A stretch of 64,000 nucleotides of DNA from Capitella teleta. Its lineage: Eukaryota > Annelida > Polychaeta > Capitellidae. This document shows, in pieces, positions 25,901 through 36,310 of the stretch (the stretch's first letter is position 1; the number at the start of each line of letters is the position of its first letter). The stretch is from positions 45,916 through 109,915 of the forward strand of contig KB310481.1 of assembly GCA_000328365.1 (NCBI GenBank). The letters are read 5' to 3'. Below the pieces are notes generated by a model. The model worked only from the letters and a program-made list of their open reading frames with translations. It ran no database searches and was not told the origin of the DNA. Both the position numbers and the translations under genes were made by a program.

Positions 25901-28900
25901 CATTATCCACATTCTGCACAGACGGGTGTGAAAAAAAACAAACACACAGGCGAGCATTTTCCCCGAAACAGCGGCATAGGTCAGTTTTATGTCCCGAGGA
26001 AACCCTATTTTCCCTCTCCTGGAGGGAGGAGCACGCTTTTCTTTACAGGCAAGCATATAAAAGGGAGCAGGGAGCGACAGATGGTGGGAGGAGGGCGAGG
26101 GAGGAAGAAGGAGGCAAGGAGGGATGTGCTGCGCGTCCTTGTTATCACAAAAATTATTGATTCATTGAGGGCGAAACAAAAATAATGGCGGTAATTTGAC
26201 GTTGGATTGATTAGGTAGTGCTTTTGAGAAGACCGCCGACCTGGAATGAACGAACTAAGAGGGGACAGATCTGACGATGGGTTATTATGGGACGTCATGA
26301 ATTCCTATATCAGGGCCATATGCAAGGTTACGTTCGTAAGGGTTGACACGGAGGGCGCTATAAACCAGTGAACACGAATATCAGCATGATAAAGCCAGAT
26401 TCGTATCCATGACCCGCATTGGCTCTATAGATAAGGATTTGGTTTTTAAGTACCATTGCAAATAGGTTATTATGTAATCCAAATCCTTTTAACGAGGACT
26501 GCATTGGATAATTGTAATTGATTTTGCTTGCGGATATCCTGTTGTGCATTCCACTTGAGCAGGCAGTTTTTCACTCCTCAAAATAATTTATATTGAACAA
26601 ACGCCACCGAGCAACCCAGTCTAATGAGTCTATGTCATCAGAAATCCCCCCCTAAAACACCGCATATTACAAGAGCATCGGAGGAAACTCCGCCGTAATG
26701 AGTTTATTCCTGCGACGCACAATATCACAGAATTCTGGCACTCACCATTAAGATGAATGTTGATCCAGGAGCACGGAATGCACTTGGTGAATCCGATGGA
26801 GAAACAGAATGATACATTCGTGACATCAGAATTTAAACCTCAGATTACGCCAAAATATGTAGACGCAAAAACGTCAAGTGCTTTTGTCGGATAAACTAAC
26901 CGACCTAAAAATAGATTCTTTGTTGAGTGCATTTGGTAGATTTATTATAGTGTGTGTACACATACATTCATAGTAAATGCGATTTTAATGGATTAGTAAT
27001 CATTATATAGTCCCTTTTAATGATGTAATATATTTAGTAGTTTAGTACAAAGCTAAAGAAATCGATGGTTTGACGAGTGGGTGACATTCGTCATATGAAT
27101 ACACTAATATTAAGTACACACCAACTATGAATAAATTAGTGAATCAGGTAAACTTTGAAATGAAATGATGGTAGGAATGACACACACTATACGTGCCGGT
27201 ATACGGTTTGTAGGTAGCGTCTGAAGGAGTGTGACCATAACAGAGGAATATAATGGTGCATAATCCTGCTGTACAATAGATGTCAATTAAACGAACTGAG
27301 GCATGAATAGACAATACTTACAACAAAAGTATTTGATTCATAATGAAAGCATGGTAATCATGGCTTTAATGATATCTCGATACAAGAACAACATAATTGA
27401 GACTGCAGCCGCATACATCTGCAGAATAGATTAGTATTACATCTGAGAACTATAATAGGATCCGAGATGCCTGCTGCTCAATATGCTGTGATTCCTCGTC
27501 TTCATTGATTGCTGCTGCATGGGACGCGGGAACATTCGCCCCAAATGGCCATTTGCGGGGTGTCCCAGATGCAGGCGCGAGTATCGCGCAGCAGCATTGA
27601 ACTGCAACCTCGCAATCGGTCTCTATGACTCCACTGGGGAGGGACACTCCCACTATGAGAGACCCGTGACCGGGGTAATGCCTCTTCTGAGACAGCGATT
27701 GATCTCAGCAATTATGGTGGAGTTTATGAGCACTATTGCTCACTGAAGCAAGGAGGTTGTTCATACTGTGATAAATATTAACTCAGCACTTAGCAGCCAT
27801 AATTAACAATATTCAAACCAGTTTAAATAAGACCTACATGACCTTTGAACTATATAGGGTAACTGATTACATGAGAAGAAAACAGGAAATCCCCCAATCA
27901 GTCAACACAGAAATCCCACATAGGCAGGGAACGGAAAGGGCTGGCAGAAATAAAGAGAATGGAGGAGGAGGAGGAGGAACAGGTGGGGAAGGCATTCACT
28001 CAGAGGATGCACTCAAATAGACAAGTAATCAGCTGTCAAGGTTTTAGCAAGCAAACAACGTCACAGGATAAAAAAGGCAGAATGATTGACCATTATGTTC
28101 TGTTTGCTTTGTGGTGATGAATGTCAGCAAAGGCTGATACCAATCATTGCTCAGATAGCTCATAGACATGGATACCAGATACTATAATACCAGATCAGAC
28201 AGTGGTATATCTCTTCAATATGCAGAAATGGTCACTAGAGCTATAGTCATCGACTACTGTATAAGTGCTGCCAATTTTGTTAACAAGCATAATTATAATC
28301 ACATGAATCAAAAGAAGTAAAAATGAACTTGTATTTGCCATGAAAATACGTGGCATTATGTGTAAAAATATGTGAGAACACAATCCGTGTTCTCTTAGAA
28401 CTGTGAAAAGTCAGAAGAATTTCAGGCATATTTGGTGAGTCGTTAGTCATTACCACTGTGAAGCAGTCCCCTTGGGTGTGATTTTATTTCCGCTTATTTC
28501 CATGGCAAGTTTGCAAACGTTAACTGCAAAAATTAAACCCCTCGGGAATATTACATTCATCACGCACAGCATATGAATGGGGTGTATGCTTGACCGCGGA
28601 AATAAAGCTCTGAGAATTTACTGTTTGGCGAATAAACAAGGAAATTGAGCACCACATGGACAGTAATCGAGCGATCATATATGCATCATGATACTTACCG
28701 CAACTCTAACACACCATACCTCTAACATGCAATATCTGGTAGTACAAATGAGGAGTTGGTATCCATATGATATCTATGTGCAAGCTAGCCAGTCAGCCAG
28801 TAATTGAGCCAGATAGCCAGCAAGCGAAACATTTGGCCAGTCAGTCACCCAGTTAGTGACTCAATCAGTCAGACAATCATTTAAAACACTCACTGGCAGT

Positions 28901-31641
28901 CCACTTGTGAGCAGAGATGGTTGAGAGGAATTTTGTCCAATGTTTCGTCCTCAGCTGTCGTTGGTTGTTCACAGACAGACGTAGCTCCTCAACCCTTGTC
29001 AAAAATTTCTCATGATCGTGGAAGTTCAGAGGAAACTTTTGCAGAGTGGAAAGTTTGAGTGGAGACGTTAACGCTAAACTCTCCAGCGATTGAATGCCAG
29101 CCGACTTCAATCTAAAAACAAAAGACAGTGGTTCAAAATAAAATGATGTGATTGACAAATAGAGATTCACAAACCTGGGTAAGTACTTCTCAAAGTCAAT
29201 CTCTCTCAGCCATTCCTCCAGTACAACAAGATCAATGTACACTTTTGCTGCTCGTTGCAGATCTAGTTGCACACCGATTGAAAGGCCGGAGAACGATGCA
29301 TCGTTTACAAAATCTGCCTTCATCACATCATCCAGATTCCTCACCCCTGCGAGAAGAATGCAATGAATTAAAAAAAAAAAATGAAATCATGCAATCCATA
29401 TGAGGGGAACATAGAGGTAGATAATGTTGAACAAAATAAAGTTATACAGTCAGACCCCGTTAATCTGCCCTGCTCCGATCCCAAAGAAACAGATGGATTA
29501 ACAAAAAGGGCGGATTACATGTCAGACTGCAAATGAATGAAAATTAGATGTTGTACAAAAGCCCAAGTACCATATAGTGGCATGTACCATTAGGTAACAA
29601 GCAGGTCGTAGATCGAAATAACCCTGATCAAATGAAGCGGGCAATGTAGAGAGTAGAGACAATAACTGAAGGAGGGTCATTGTGGGCTCTCATTTTATGC
29701 ATGTCATGATGAGTACATGAATCAGCTCCAACTCTCCCAGTTTCAATTCCATAGTCTTCACTCACAACTCCCGTCGTTCGTTCTGCTCCTGAACATTGCC
29801 TAACTGAGCGACCAATTAAATTGAAAGTAAGCCAGACATGCAGACATAAAGAATTGATACTGCAATGATACCTGCATTTGATTCCTTTGTTTAATTAACT
29901 CCTGAAACGTTGAATAAGCAGTGTTGTTTAATTCAATTTATTGACTTGAAAGAAATCGCCAACAATTGATGTGTCGTGTCTTATGTTTGCTTACACTATG
30001 ACATTTTGAAGGGCGGATTATATACAGTGAAACCCCGCTAACTCGAATTTGAAGGGACCAGCGAAAACACTTCGACAGAGGGTTTTCGACGAAGAGGGGT
30101 TTTCGAATTCTCAACATTTTGGTAACGTTATGATCTATGAAATGACGTTATGATAGCGTATTGATCTCAAATTACGTTATGATAGCGTAATGACCTACCC
30201 TTGACCACTTTAAAGCTACCAACACATGAAAGAAAAAAAATGAAACGATTTGTTTGCGTTGTTTACTACAAAATATACAAAATCGGCCCAGAGAGGGGGG
30301 ATATTCTTTGTTCTTGCCACCTTGAACCACAGCATCAACGCCTCTTCCACGTCCGGGTATTCACACTTCACTCGCTTCCTGTCACCTCCACTCTCTCTGT
30401 AATGCGCTTGAATCTTCTCAGAATTTTTTATCCAAGTTGACAGGGTGCTTGGTGGGATTCCAAACTTATCGGCGATGGCCTTTTTCTTCCCTCCAGCTTC
30501 AGCTTCGCTGATCGCCAGGAACTTGGTCTCCAGGGTTACACACGTGATCTTTCGTTTAGTCGCTATTATTGCAGAGATGTCTTGCAGAGATTCGTCGACA
30601 GAATGATTAATTTGTTGTGACGAATGATCGGGTTTTATACTGATGGGCAGAGTTTGTTTATTATTGATGTTTCCCGCCTATTCAACATCTGAGGCTATAT
30701 CGCTTTCTGTAATCGTCTTCATCAAAGACGCCTTCATGTGTTTCACACCGATCGAAAATCCACTACATGCTCTCTCTTCTATTGTTAACCAAGCATCGTG
30801 AACAAAAGAACGCTTGCTGCTAATTGAACCTTTGAACATGGCGGCTGCTTTATTCGACACGATGCGATCGGTTACGCAATGAAAAGACTGGGACGGAGAC
30901 GCTGACTTCTGAACAGTGCGAGAGGTGACAAGCGAGTCGAACTGTTTGTAAACGATTGTCCAAAACAGTAAACAGAGTTGCGTTAATTACAATTAGCGAA
31001 AGGGTTCTTTGATCTAAAAAAACGACGAATATGATTCGATTTTGCACAAGGGACCGAAAAATATGTTCAAGTAACAGGGTTTTTCGACGAAGCGGGGTTC
31101 GAGGAATCCAAGCATTCAGTAATGCTAAAGTATAGGGGAGTCGTCGGGACTTTAAAAACACTTCAACGAAGAGGGGTCTTCGAGTTATCCGTTTTCGAGT
31201 TAGCGGGGTTTTACTGTATGTAATTTATTATGGCACAGTGTAGATTTGTTCCTGAGAATCGTGGTCGGAGGTGAATTAGCAAAAAGGGCAAATTTCATGA
31301 CACAATTAACATTACAAACGATTCGTCCCTTAGATTTTAGGGCGGATTACAAGATGGTGGATTAACAGGGTCTGACTGTAAAAATGAATGTGACAATTAT
31401 TAAATTACAAAATAGACGAACCATTTTCATACAGAATCTGCTTGTACTGATGTAGTTCGTAGTGTTTGAGCCACGTCTCAACGTGCACCCACTCGTTCTG
31501 AGCCGCCTTGTGAGTCTTGTACGCAATCCAGACTCCACCACAGACAACAAGAACGGCTGCCACCTGCATCAGTCCCATCCAGTCAACGGAAGACTTCCTC
31601 CGCCGGCAGGGGGCTCTGCGTGAGGGGCTGGGGGGAGGCAT
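19973..31641 (-). CDS. AREL1: AREL1-type HECT E3 ubiquitin ligase with N-terminal SAM-like domains (20 exons)
   Basis: The frame is open over 20 exons and 991 residues. Exons, 5' to 3': 31641-31422, 29346-29175, 29111-28894, 24321-24113, 24058-23782, 23587-23418, 23316-23296, 22378-22210, 22158-22025, 21973-21896, 21842-21701, 21649-21528, 21468-21393, 21339-21227, 21123-20947, 20879-20757, 20699-20511, 20447-20361, 20313-20138, 20075-19973. Parts: TM at 21-41; SAM-like domains at about 50-110 (VETWLKHYELHQY) and 113-175 (LEEWLREIDFEKY); a second TM at about 205-221; filamin-like regions from about 235 (CKVIWDWEEP, VEPKDEFGN, KIYCYISPK); HECT 645-991 with the thioester Cys at about 958 (PTAHTCFNQ). 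Human AREL1, about 823 residues, ubiquitinates IAP antagonists and, as I recall it, begins near the second TM. The SAM-like part is joined by matching phase only, so alternative starts are possible. Confidence 0.92.
22618..22965 (-). mobile_element. tRNA-like SINE in AREL1 intron 7
   Basis: On the minus strand the head has an A box (TAGCTCAGTTGGTTTGA) and a B box (GGGTTCGAGACCC). An anonymous body follows and ends in GGTTTGGGTGGAGCCGTAAA. That 3' part (22618-22690) recurs at 37137-37200, so it belongs to a dispersed family. Spacing between the boxes and poor stems argue against a working tRNA. Confidence 0.7.
24322..28893. other. Long intron 3 of AREL1
   Basis: 4.6 kb of mostly AT-rich DNA. 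It holds the candidate cassette exon at 26746-26838. A GC-richer patch at 27450-27720 has open frames on both strands but no convincing splice sites. Purine-rich stretches lie near 26070-26120 and 27950-27990. A GCCAGTCAG/GCCAG-rich stretch lies at 28785-28860. I recognise no mobile element. Confidence 0.5.
26746..26838 (-). other. Candidate in-frame cassette exon of AREL1 (93 bases, 31 codons)
   Basis: Between an AG at 26840-26839 and a strong donor GTGAGT at 26745-26740 lies a 93-base stretch. It fits exactly between exons 3 and 4 (phase 1 at both ends) and stays open. It would add SLNSDVTNVS then FCFSIGFTKCIPCSWINIHL and N before GGLIVV, just ahead of the second membrane segment. The donor is good, but the acceptor (GTAATCTGAG) has a weak pyrimidine tract. 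Isoforms with and without it would both be in frame. Confidence 0.45.
30025..31216. mobile_element. Tigger-type DNA transposon, internally deleted, nested
   Basis: The ends CAGTGAAACCCCGCTAACTC and GAGTTAGCGGGGTTTTACTG are inverted repeats, with TA on both sides (30023-30024 and 31217-31218). Sub-terminal repeats of TTCGACGAAGAGGGG type occur near both ends. About 1.19 kb, too short for a full element. Part of a CENP-B/Tigger DNA-binding region remains (30260-30600, minus strand). It inserted into the older MITE at 29447-31378. Confidence 0.9.
30260..30600 (-). pseudogene. Tigger transposase fragment (CENP-B-like HTH region)
   Basis: The frame reads TKRKITCVTLETKFLAISEA, then KKKAIADKFGIPPSTLSTWI, then YPDVEEALMLWFKVARTKNI. 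These are the two helix-turn-helix blocks of pogo/Tigger transposases (also CENP-B and jerky). The DDE catalytic region is absent, which fits an internally deleted element moved by a related enzyme. Confidence 0.85.
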
Positions 31642-32189
31642 GGTCGCTCAGTGTGAGTCAGAACCTCTGGTGTCCACAATCATCACTGTCAATAAAAATG
31701 AGGGAAAAATTGACATGGAATAATTCATTGATTGTTCAATACAGATCCGAGTCTAAACTTGTCCTTCAGGCAAATAGTATGCACGTCCAGTCTTCAATAA
31801 TGACAATAAGCATTTGCTCTGCTTAGAAGTAGATGGAGATACTTGCAACGCTAGTCTAGCAAACTGCTAAACGACACTAGGCTTCAAAATGAACAAAACT
31901 ACAATTCTGAGACCTACGTCCATCGTGTTTTGACTCATGACCCAGAATATATTTCACATCGAATACACGCCCACTCCACAAACACCCCCTCAAAATTGTT
32001 AAAACCAACGAATTCAATGAATATTAGCCTGCTGAAGCATGGCTGAAGTGTCTGCAGGCTGCTGCTAGTAATGCTAGTAGGCTTATGTGTAGGACAAGTA
32101 TTCCTGACAGGTCACCCAATTGGCATATTCCCAAGACAAGCACTTTGTGGATATTCCATGAGCAGTCTTTGTTCTTTAAAAGTATAAAT

Positions 32190-32335
32190 CTGGGGCCGAT
32201 TCCAGAAAGAAACTTAACTTTGGGACTTAAGTTAAGTCCTCCAGCCCAGGCGTTAAGTTAAGTTTTCAAGTTAAGTCGATTCCACAAACGCATTTTTGCT
32301 GAACTTAACTTAAGTAGCCTAAGTCGGATTTGGCT
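32190..32335. repeat. TTAAGT-rich inverted-repeat element
   Basis: Repeated CTTAAGTTAAGT motifs in both orientations lie between CCGATTCCAGAAA and CGATTCCACAAAC. The stretch can fold on itself at several places. It is noncoding and resembles small palindromic repeats seen in many animal genomes. Confidence 0.5.
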
Positions 32336-32819
32336 ATCTGCCAAGGAATGTATAAGACATGGCGAGACATTTGATCAGTGGTAAACGTACCTTACAACAT
32401 GACTTTTATGAATTGTTTATGATTTTTCCAAGACTTGATCGAAAACGAAAGCATCACAAATGCGAAATGCGAGTGTATAGCGTCGTTGATTCCTAATCAT
32501 AACGCAACAAGTGCTCTTTTTCCCGCTTCACAATCATAACGTTTTTGTTTTTGTAACCCCTCCCGAACTGATATGGGTGGAATTAGAGGATTTTCCATCA
32601 GTTTGACTCATTCACGCCCAGCAGTTATTGTACCTGAAAGCATTTGTAGCTGCATGTGTTAAAGGCACATTGCGCTCTGCTACTCTGTGCTATGTAGGTC
32701 ACTTATATACTACTATAAATGACTTTATGCTGAGGCTGCTGTATGCTTGCTCTGCACTTTAATAGTTGAGGGAAGAGAGTGAGCACTGTGAATGCTGCTA
32801 AAAACACCTTGGCACTAGT

Positions 32820-32908
32820 GGGCGTGTATGGGAATTCATCAATATCTCCTTTGAAAAAGGTGGGGTGGGCGTTTATTTAGGAGTGTTTTTTTAACCAAGA
32901 CATACGGT
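32820..32908 (+). repeat. 90-bp dispersed repeat, copy 2
   Basis: Nearly identical to 16489-16578, with one or two base differences. In this copy no tRNA-like SINE follows directly, so the 90-bp unit and the SINE are separable. Confidence 0.8.
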
Positions 32909-33286
32909 ATATGGACAAAGTAACCAACATAGTAATTATAGCGAGACTCAAGGTGTAACCTCACCCGATTCATCTGGAGGACAGAGTAAGCAGTCACTGC
33001 AGTGGTTCTGAACTTCTCTTTAGAGTACATGCAGGAGTGTGTTTTTCATGGCACTGGCTTTTAACCATAACTTCAAAAGTAGGAACACATCTCACTGTAC
33101 GTAGTCACGGAACCAGGTTCTACATGTTCCGCTCAGATCACACCAGACTTGGTTATGTTTAAAAGTTCATTGATAGCACATCATCTGTGATTGAGAGCTG
33201 TTTTTAAACACCATAGTCCCATTCAAACTTCAAAGCCACTGTCATAAGTCATGACTGGCATAATGCACGAAATTTATGATAATGAA

Positions 33287-33431
33287 AAACACTCCCCTAG
33301 CTGCCTATCCGTGCCACTCCTTTTGGCTGGTTCCAACGTCGCTTCCTAGCCTTTCAAGCGACATAGAAGCCAGCCAAAAGGAGTGGCAGGGACAGACAAG
33401 GGAGTGGCACGGATAGACAGGGGAGTGTTTT
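33287..33431. repeat. Foldback element with an internal duplication in one arm
   Basis: The left arm (AAAACACTCCCCTAGCTGCC through CACTCCTTTTGGCTGG) pairs with the right arm (CCAGCCAAAAGGAGTGGC through GGGGAGTGTTT). The right arm has a repeated GGAGTGGCA-containing unit of about 22 bases. Loop near 33335-33365. Noncoding. Confidence 0.8.
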
Positions 33432-33799
33432 GACGGCATGGCTGTCCCCTGCATATCCCCCACATACCGGGTATTGCCTATTTAGTTGAGAATTGAGATA
33501 CTACAGCAAGACTCCATAAGTCTGTACACACAGAGCCCGATTCATCAGTGTTGATACTATAACTATCAAGTTACCAGGATACAACTATAATGCAGTGGTA
33601 AGCTGGAAAGTATAGTGTCACTATGATCATTGATGCGTACATAATTATCATTATTATCATAATAATCTAGCTGCATTCTGTGTGTGTCAATAGAGAGGCT
33701 TGGAACGAGATTAATAATAATCATAATTATAATAATTATGATAATACTTAATAGTTTAGTAATAATAATTGATGTAGCTCCGCTCAAGAAGCAGCGTCA

Positions 33800-34420
33800 G
33801 CTTCAAGGCTAGCACAGCTGGCGGCCGAAGCGACAATTGAGAAAGAAGCGGCTGAGGGGTCATTCAAATGGTAGCTTTCCTGGAGATTCCCTCTGACGTC
33901 ACAGCTAAATATAGCACATCGACAGAGCTACCGGATGTTGATCTATCGGCCGTCGTTTCCCGCATAAACATCCGACAACTGACAGCAAAGTTCCAGTATT
34001 TTAAATAAAATTTTAAATATCCATGAAGGTACTTAAGCTAAGAACTTAAGTACCTTCATGGATGATGTCATGCCACTTCCGAAGTGCAAAGAGAATATTG
34101 AAGCTGTGATTGCCCACCCACTCCAGATGCTAGCTAAGAAGAAAGCTCTGGCCAAGGAGAACAAGACCCTGAAGAGGAAGCTAGAAGTCACGACCAATGA
34201 ATGCCAGGAGAACGAGACTCTGTTGAAGGCGCACCAAGAGCAGACGGAGCAAGTTCTCAAGACATGCTCTGAGCTGGAAGTGATATCTTGTTACTGTGCG
34301 GGGTATCCACAAGCAAGGAAAGGAGCCCTTCAACACGGAATTCGAAGTTGTGTATGATGAGGACGAAGAAGAAATCTGGCATTTCCCCCTCCTCAAAGAT
34401 CTGCGCAATGGAGACATGAT
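33800..34420 (+). pseudogene. Broken gene with coiled coil and a small acidic C-terminal domain, family not recognised
   Basis: Pieces in different frames look once coding. Near 33800-33880: EAASASRLAQLAAEATIEKE. At 33890-34010: VAFLEIPSDVTAKYSTSTEL through LTAKFQYFK. From 34058: a heptad-type coiled coil (MLAKKKALAKENKTLKRKLE). In a shifted frame at 34300-34420: FNTEFEVVYDEDEEEIWHFP then LLKDLRNGDM. The last block recalls Tudor-like ends of uncharacterised invertebrate proteins, but this is from memory. A perfect palindrome (34021-34061) sits between the second and third pieces. Frame changes and in-frame stops separate the pieces. Whether this was a host gene or a transposon gene is unclear. 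Confidence 0.4.
34021..34061. repeat. Perfect 41-bp palindrome (17-bp arms, 7-base loop)
   Basis: CCATGAAGGTACTTAAG, then CTAAGAA, then the exact reverse complement of the first arm. No mismatch in 17 pairs. It lies between pieces of the broken gene, just before its coiled-coil part. Confidence 0.95.
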
Positions 34421-35092
34421 TAATTGTTATCTGATTCTTCTTATTGATTATTTTATTATTTTTAATTATCTAATTTGTATCCCTAAAATAAAATCCACTC
34501 ACCATTACCGTATACCCCACTTCTGAGTTCTGAGTTCATCCCAAACAAAATGGTTTTAATTTTTTTTTAATTTTTTAATCTATTTTGGTCTTCTATGAAG
34601 AGAATCAATATGGTTGCAGTTAGAATAAATCTCTTCCAATGTGTAAGTATTACTTTATAGTCTTCTAAATGATGATATTGTTGTACTTTTATGATATAAT
34701 TGAGGCCATCTCTAATTAGGGCAGCCATTTTGAAAGAAAAAAATTGAGTATTTTGGCATAGTTGCACTAATTCTGGAAATGTATAGTTTGCCCTGCCCCT
34801 GGTTATATCCTTTAGTTTTGATGCAAGCAGCCAAACTGTACTTCAAAGAGCTCAGAATGGTCAGCTGAATGACCAATTATCACATTATGTCACAATGCTT
34901 TCTTTCAGGAAATTGACCCTATAAGTATAATTACCATCATAAGCATGACCTATTCAATCATAACTTTTGAAATAGTAGAGATATGAGGATGAGGTTTTCA
35001 CTACTGCATTCTGCTTTGCCTGCTCTTTACATTAAGCAAAAGAAGTACATCATAACTGCAAAGAGAAAAAATCACATAAACGGCCTATACAG

Positions 35093-35288
35093 CGAGACCC
35101 AGGGGTCTGAGTCGCTCCCCAAGGGTAGCAGTGTAGTGTATACGCTACGCTACGGCTTGGGGAGCTACACTACGCTTCGGTACACAGACCTCGCCCGATT
35201 TATCTCATATCTATCTAGCACCTCAAGGGTAGCGGAGGAGTTCCTACACACACTAGTGTATACGCTACGCTACGGCTTGGGGAGCTAA
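35093..35288. repeat. Palindromic AGCTCCCCAAG-family repeat, two units
   Basis: GCTCCCCAAGGGTAG and CTACGGCTTGGGGAGCT form inverted ends. The block TATACGCTACGCTACGGCTT occurs twice (about 35140 and 35262). Between them lies CAGACCTCGCCCGATTTATC, a motif also found near 3070 and 40230. Relatives lie at 61452-61506 and 62191-62241. Noncoding. Confidence 0.75.
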
Positions 35289-36310
35289 TATGAATTTTAA
35301 TATCTATCATAATATCTGTGCTATAATTTTAGTATAATTGATGACGATAATCGATTTTCCTATGTAGTATGTTATAATGTTGAGTGCGAACATATGGAAG
35401 ATGCAACACCTTACACAAAGGTTTTAGCATCAATATTATTACAAAACACACATACGTTAACCAAGAAACAGCGTGAAACATAGCTGTTTTAGAGCGGTAA
35501 AAATAATTCAGATTCTCTCAAAGCAGACGGATTTTGTCTCTTGACAGGGTGTAGTGGTAGCGAATGATGACCCAGCAAAATAAATGTTCAAAATGCTTTG
35601 AATATATTATTAAGAATCATAATGTAAATATTTTCTTCAATCTAATTATTGTTTTTGATTCTACATACAAGGAAAGTCTCTTGGAGTTTAAAATTATTTT
35701 CACATGGCAAACATTTCTGTTGTAAATTTGAGCGATAATACAAACGTGACAGATGCGTTAAACATAGCACTGACTTCACTCAATCAGTTAATGCAATTTT
35801 CCACCAGCTGAAGCCTGAAACTTATCACCCATCAACAGATCATTGGTTCATGTCAGCTGGTCAGAGTCATCAAATAAGCTATTGGTAATCAGGTTTTATT
35901 CACATTCGTCTTGCGGTTTTTTTTTTTTGTTATTCAGCATTATTCTGAAGAATACATTTAACATTGTGATCATTATATTTATAGGCAAGTTATACTTTAC
36001 TATCAGTCTCACTAAACACCTCAAATTCCCAAATCCTTTGTTGTGCCTCAAACGACATCGGTGTCAAGTTCAAGGTCGACCATAACGCACTGTGAAAGAC
36101 TGTTATGAGACTCTGTTGTTTCTATTTTATAATTACTCATAATGACATATAGGCCGACACGATGCTGAAATAATCGCTTCTAATGAGATAAAATATGACA
36201 CGCAATGTGGTCACCCACTCAACTTTGCCTAACTTTGCACATTTGTATAATAATAATATTCTACAACCATCATTACTAATTTACTTATAGATTTACATTC
36301 AATAGAAAAA

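Larger units (their letters stand above)
29447..31378. mobile_element. Pogo/Tigger-type MITE, interrupted by a second element (copy 1)
   Basis: The ends CAGTCAGACCCCGTTAAT and ATTAACAGGGTCTGACTG are inverted repeats flanked by TA, the target of pogo and Tc1/mariner elements. GGGCGGATTACA motifs recur inside. The same family lies uninterrupted at 46049-46924. Here a second element (30025-31216) sits inside it with its own TA duplication. Without that insert the copy is about 740 bp. No transposase of its own. Confidence 0.88.
31642..36310. other. Gene-poor repeat region between AREL1 and TBCE
   Basis: No intact gene. It contains TTAAGTTAAG-rich foldback-like DNA (32190-32335), a 90-bp repeat copy (32820-32908), a foldback (33287-33431), a broken coiled-coil gene (33800-34420) with a perfect palindrome in it, and AGCTCCCCAAG-type repeats (35093-35288). 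The rest is AT-rich. The AREL1 promoter should lie just above 31641. Confidence 0.6.

Noticed and set aside
26005-26298. Protein gene in a purine-rich stretch of AREL1 intron 3
   Set aside because: Open frames on both strands come from a GGA/GGGA-rich composition. No splice or homology support.
27450-27720. Extra AREL1 exon or nested gene
   Set aside because: GC-richer with open frames on both strands, but no acceptor and donor pair keeps the AREL1 frame, and the peptide matches nothing I know.
28785-28870. CRISPR-like or regulatory array of GCCAG/CAGTCAG words
   Set aside because: The words are irregular in spacing and sequence, in a eukaryotic intron. Simple degenerate repeat.
34296-34526. 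Intact small gene ending GDMINCYLILL...
   Set aside because: Only the first half is protein-like. The second half is AT-rich read-through, and the upstream part lies in another frame, so it is part of a broken gene.
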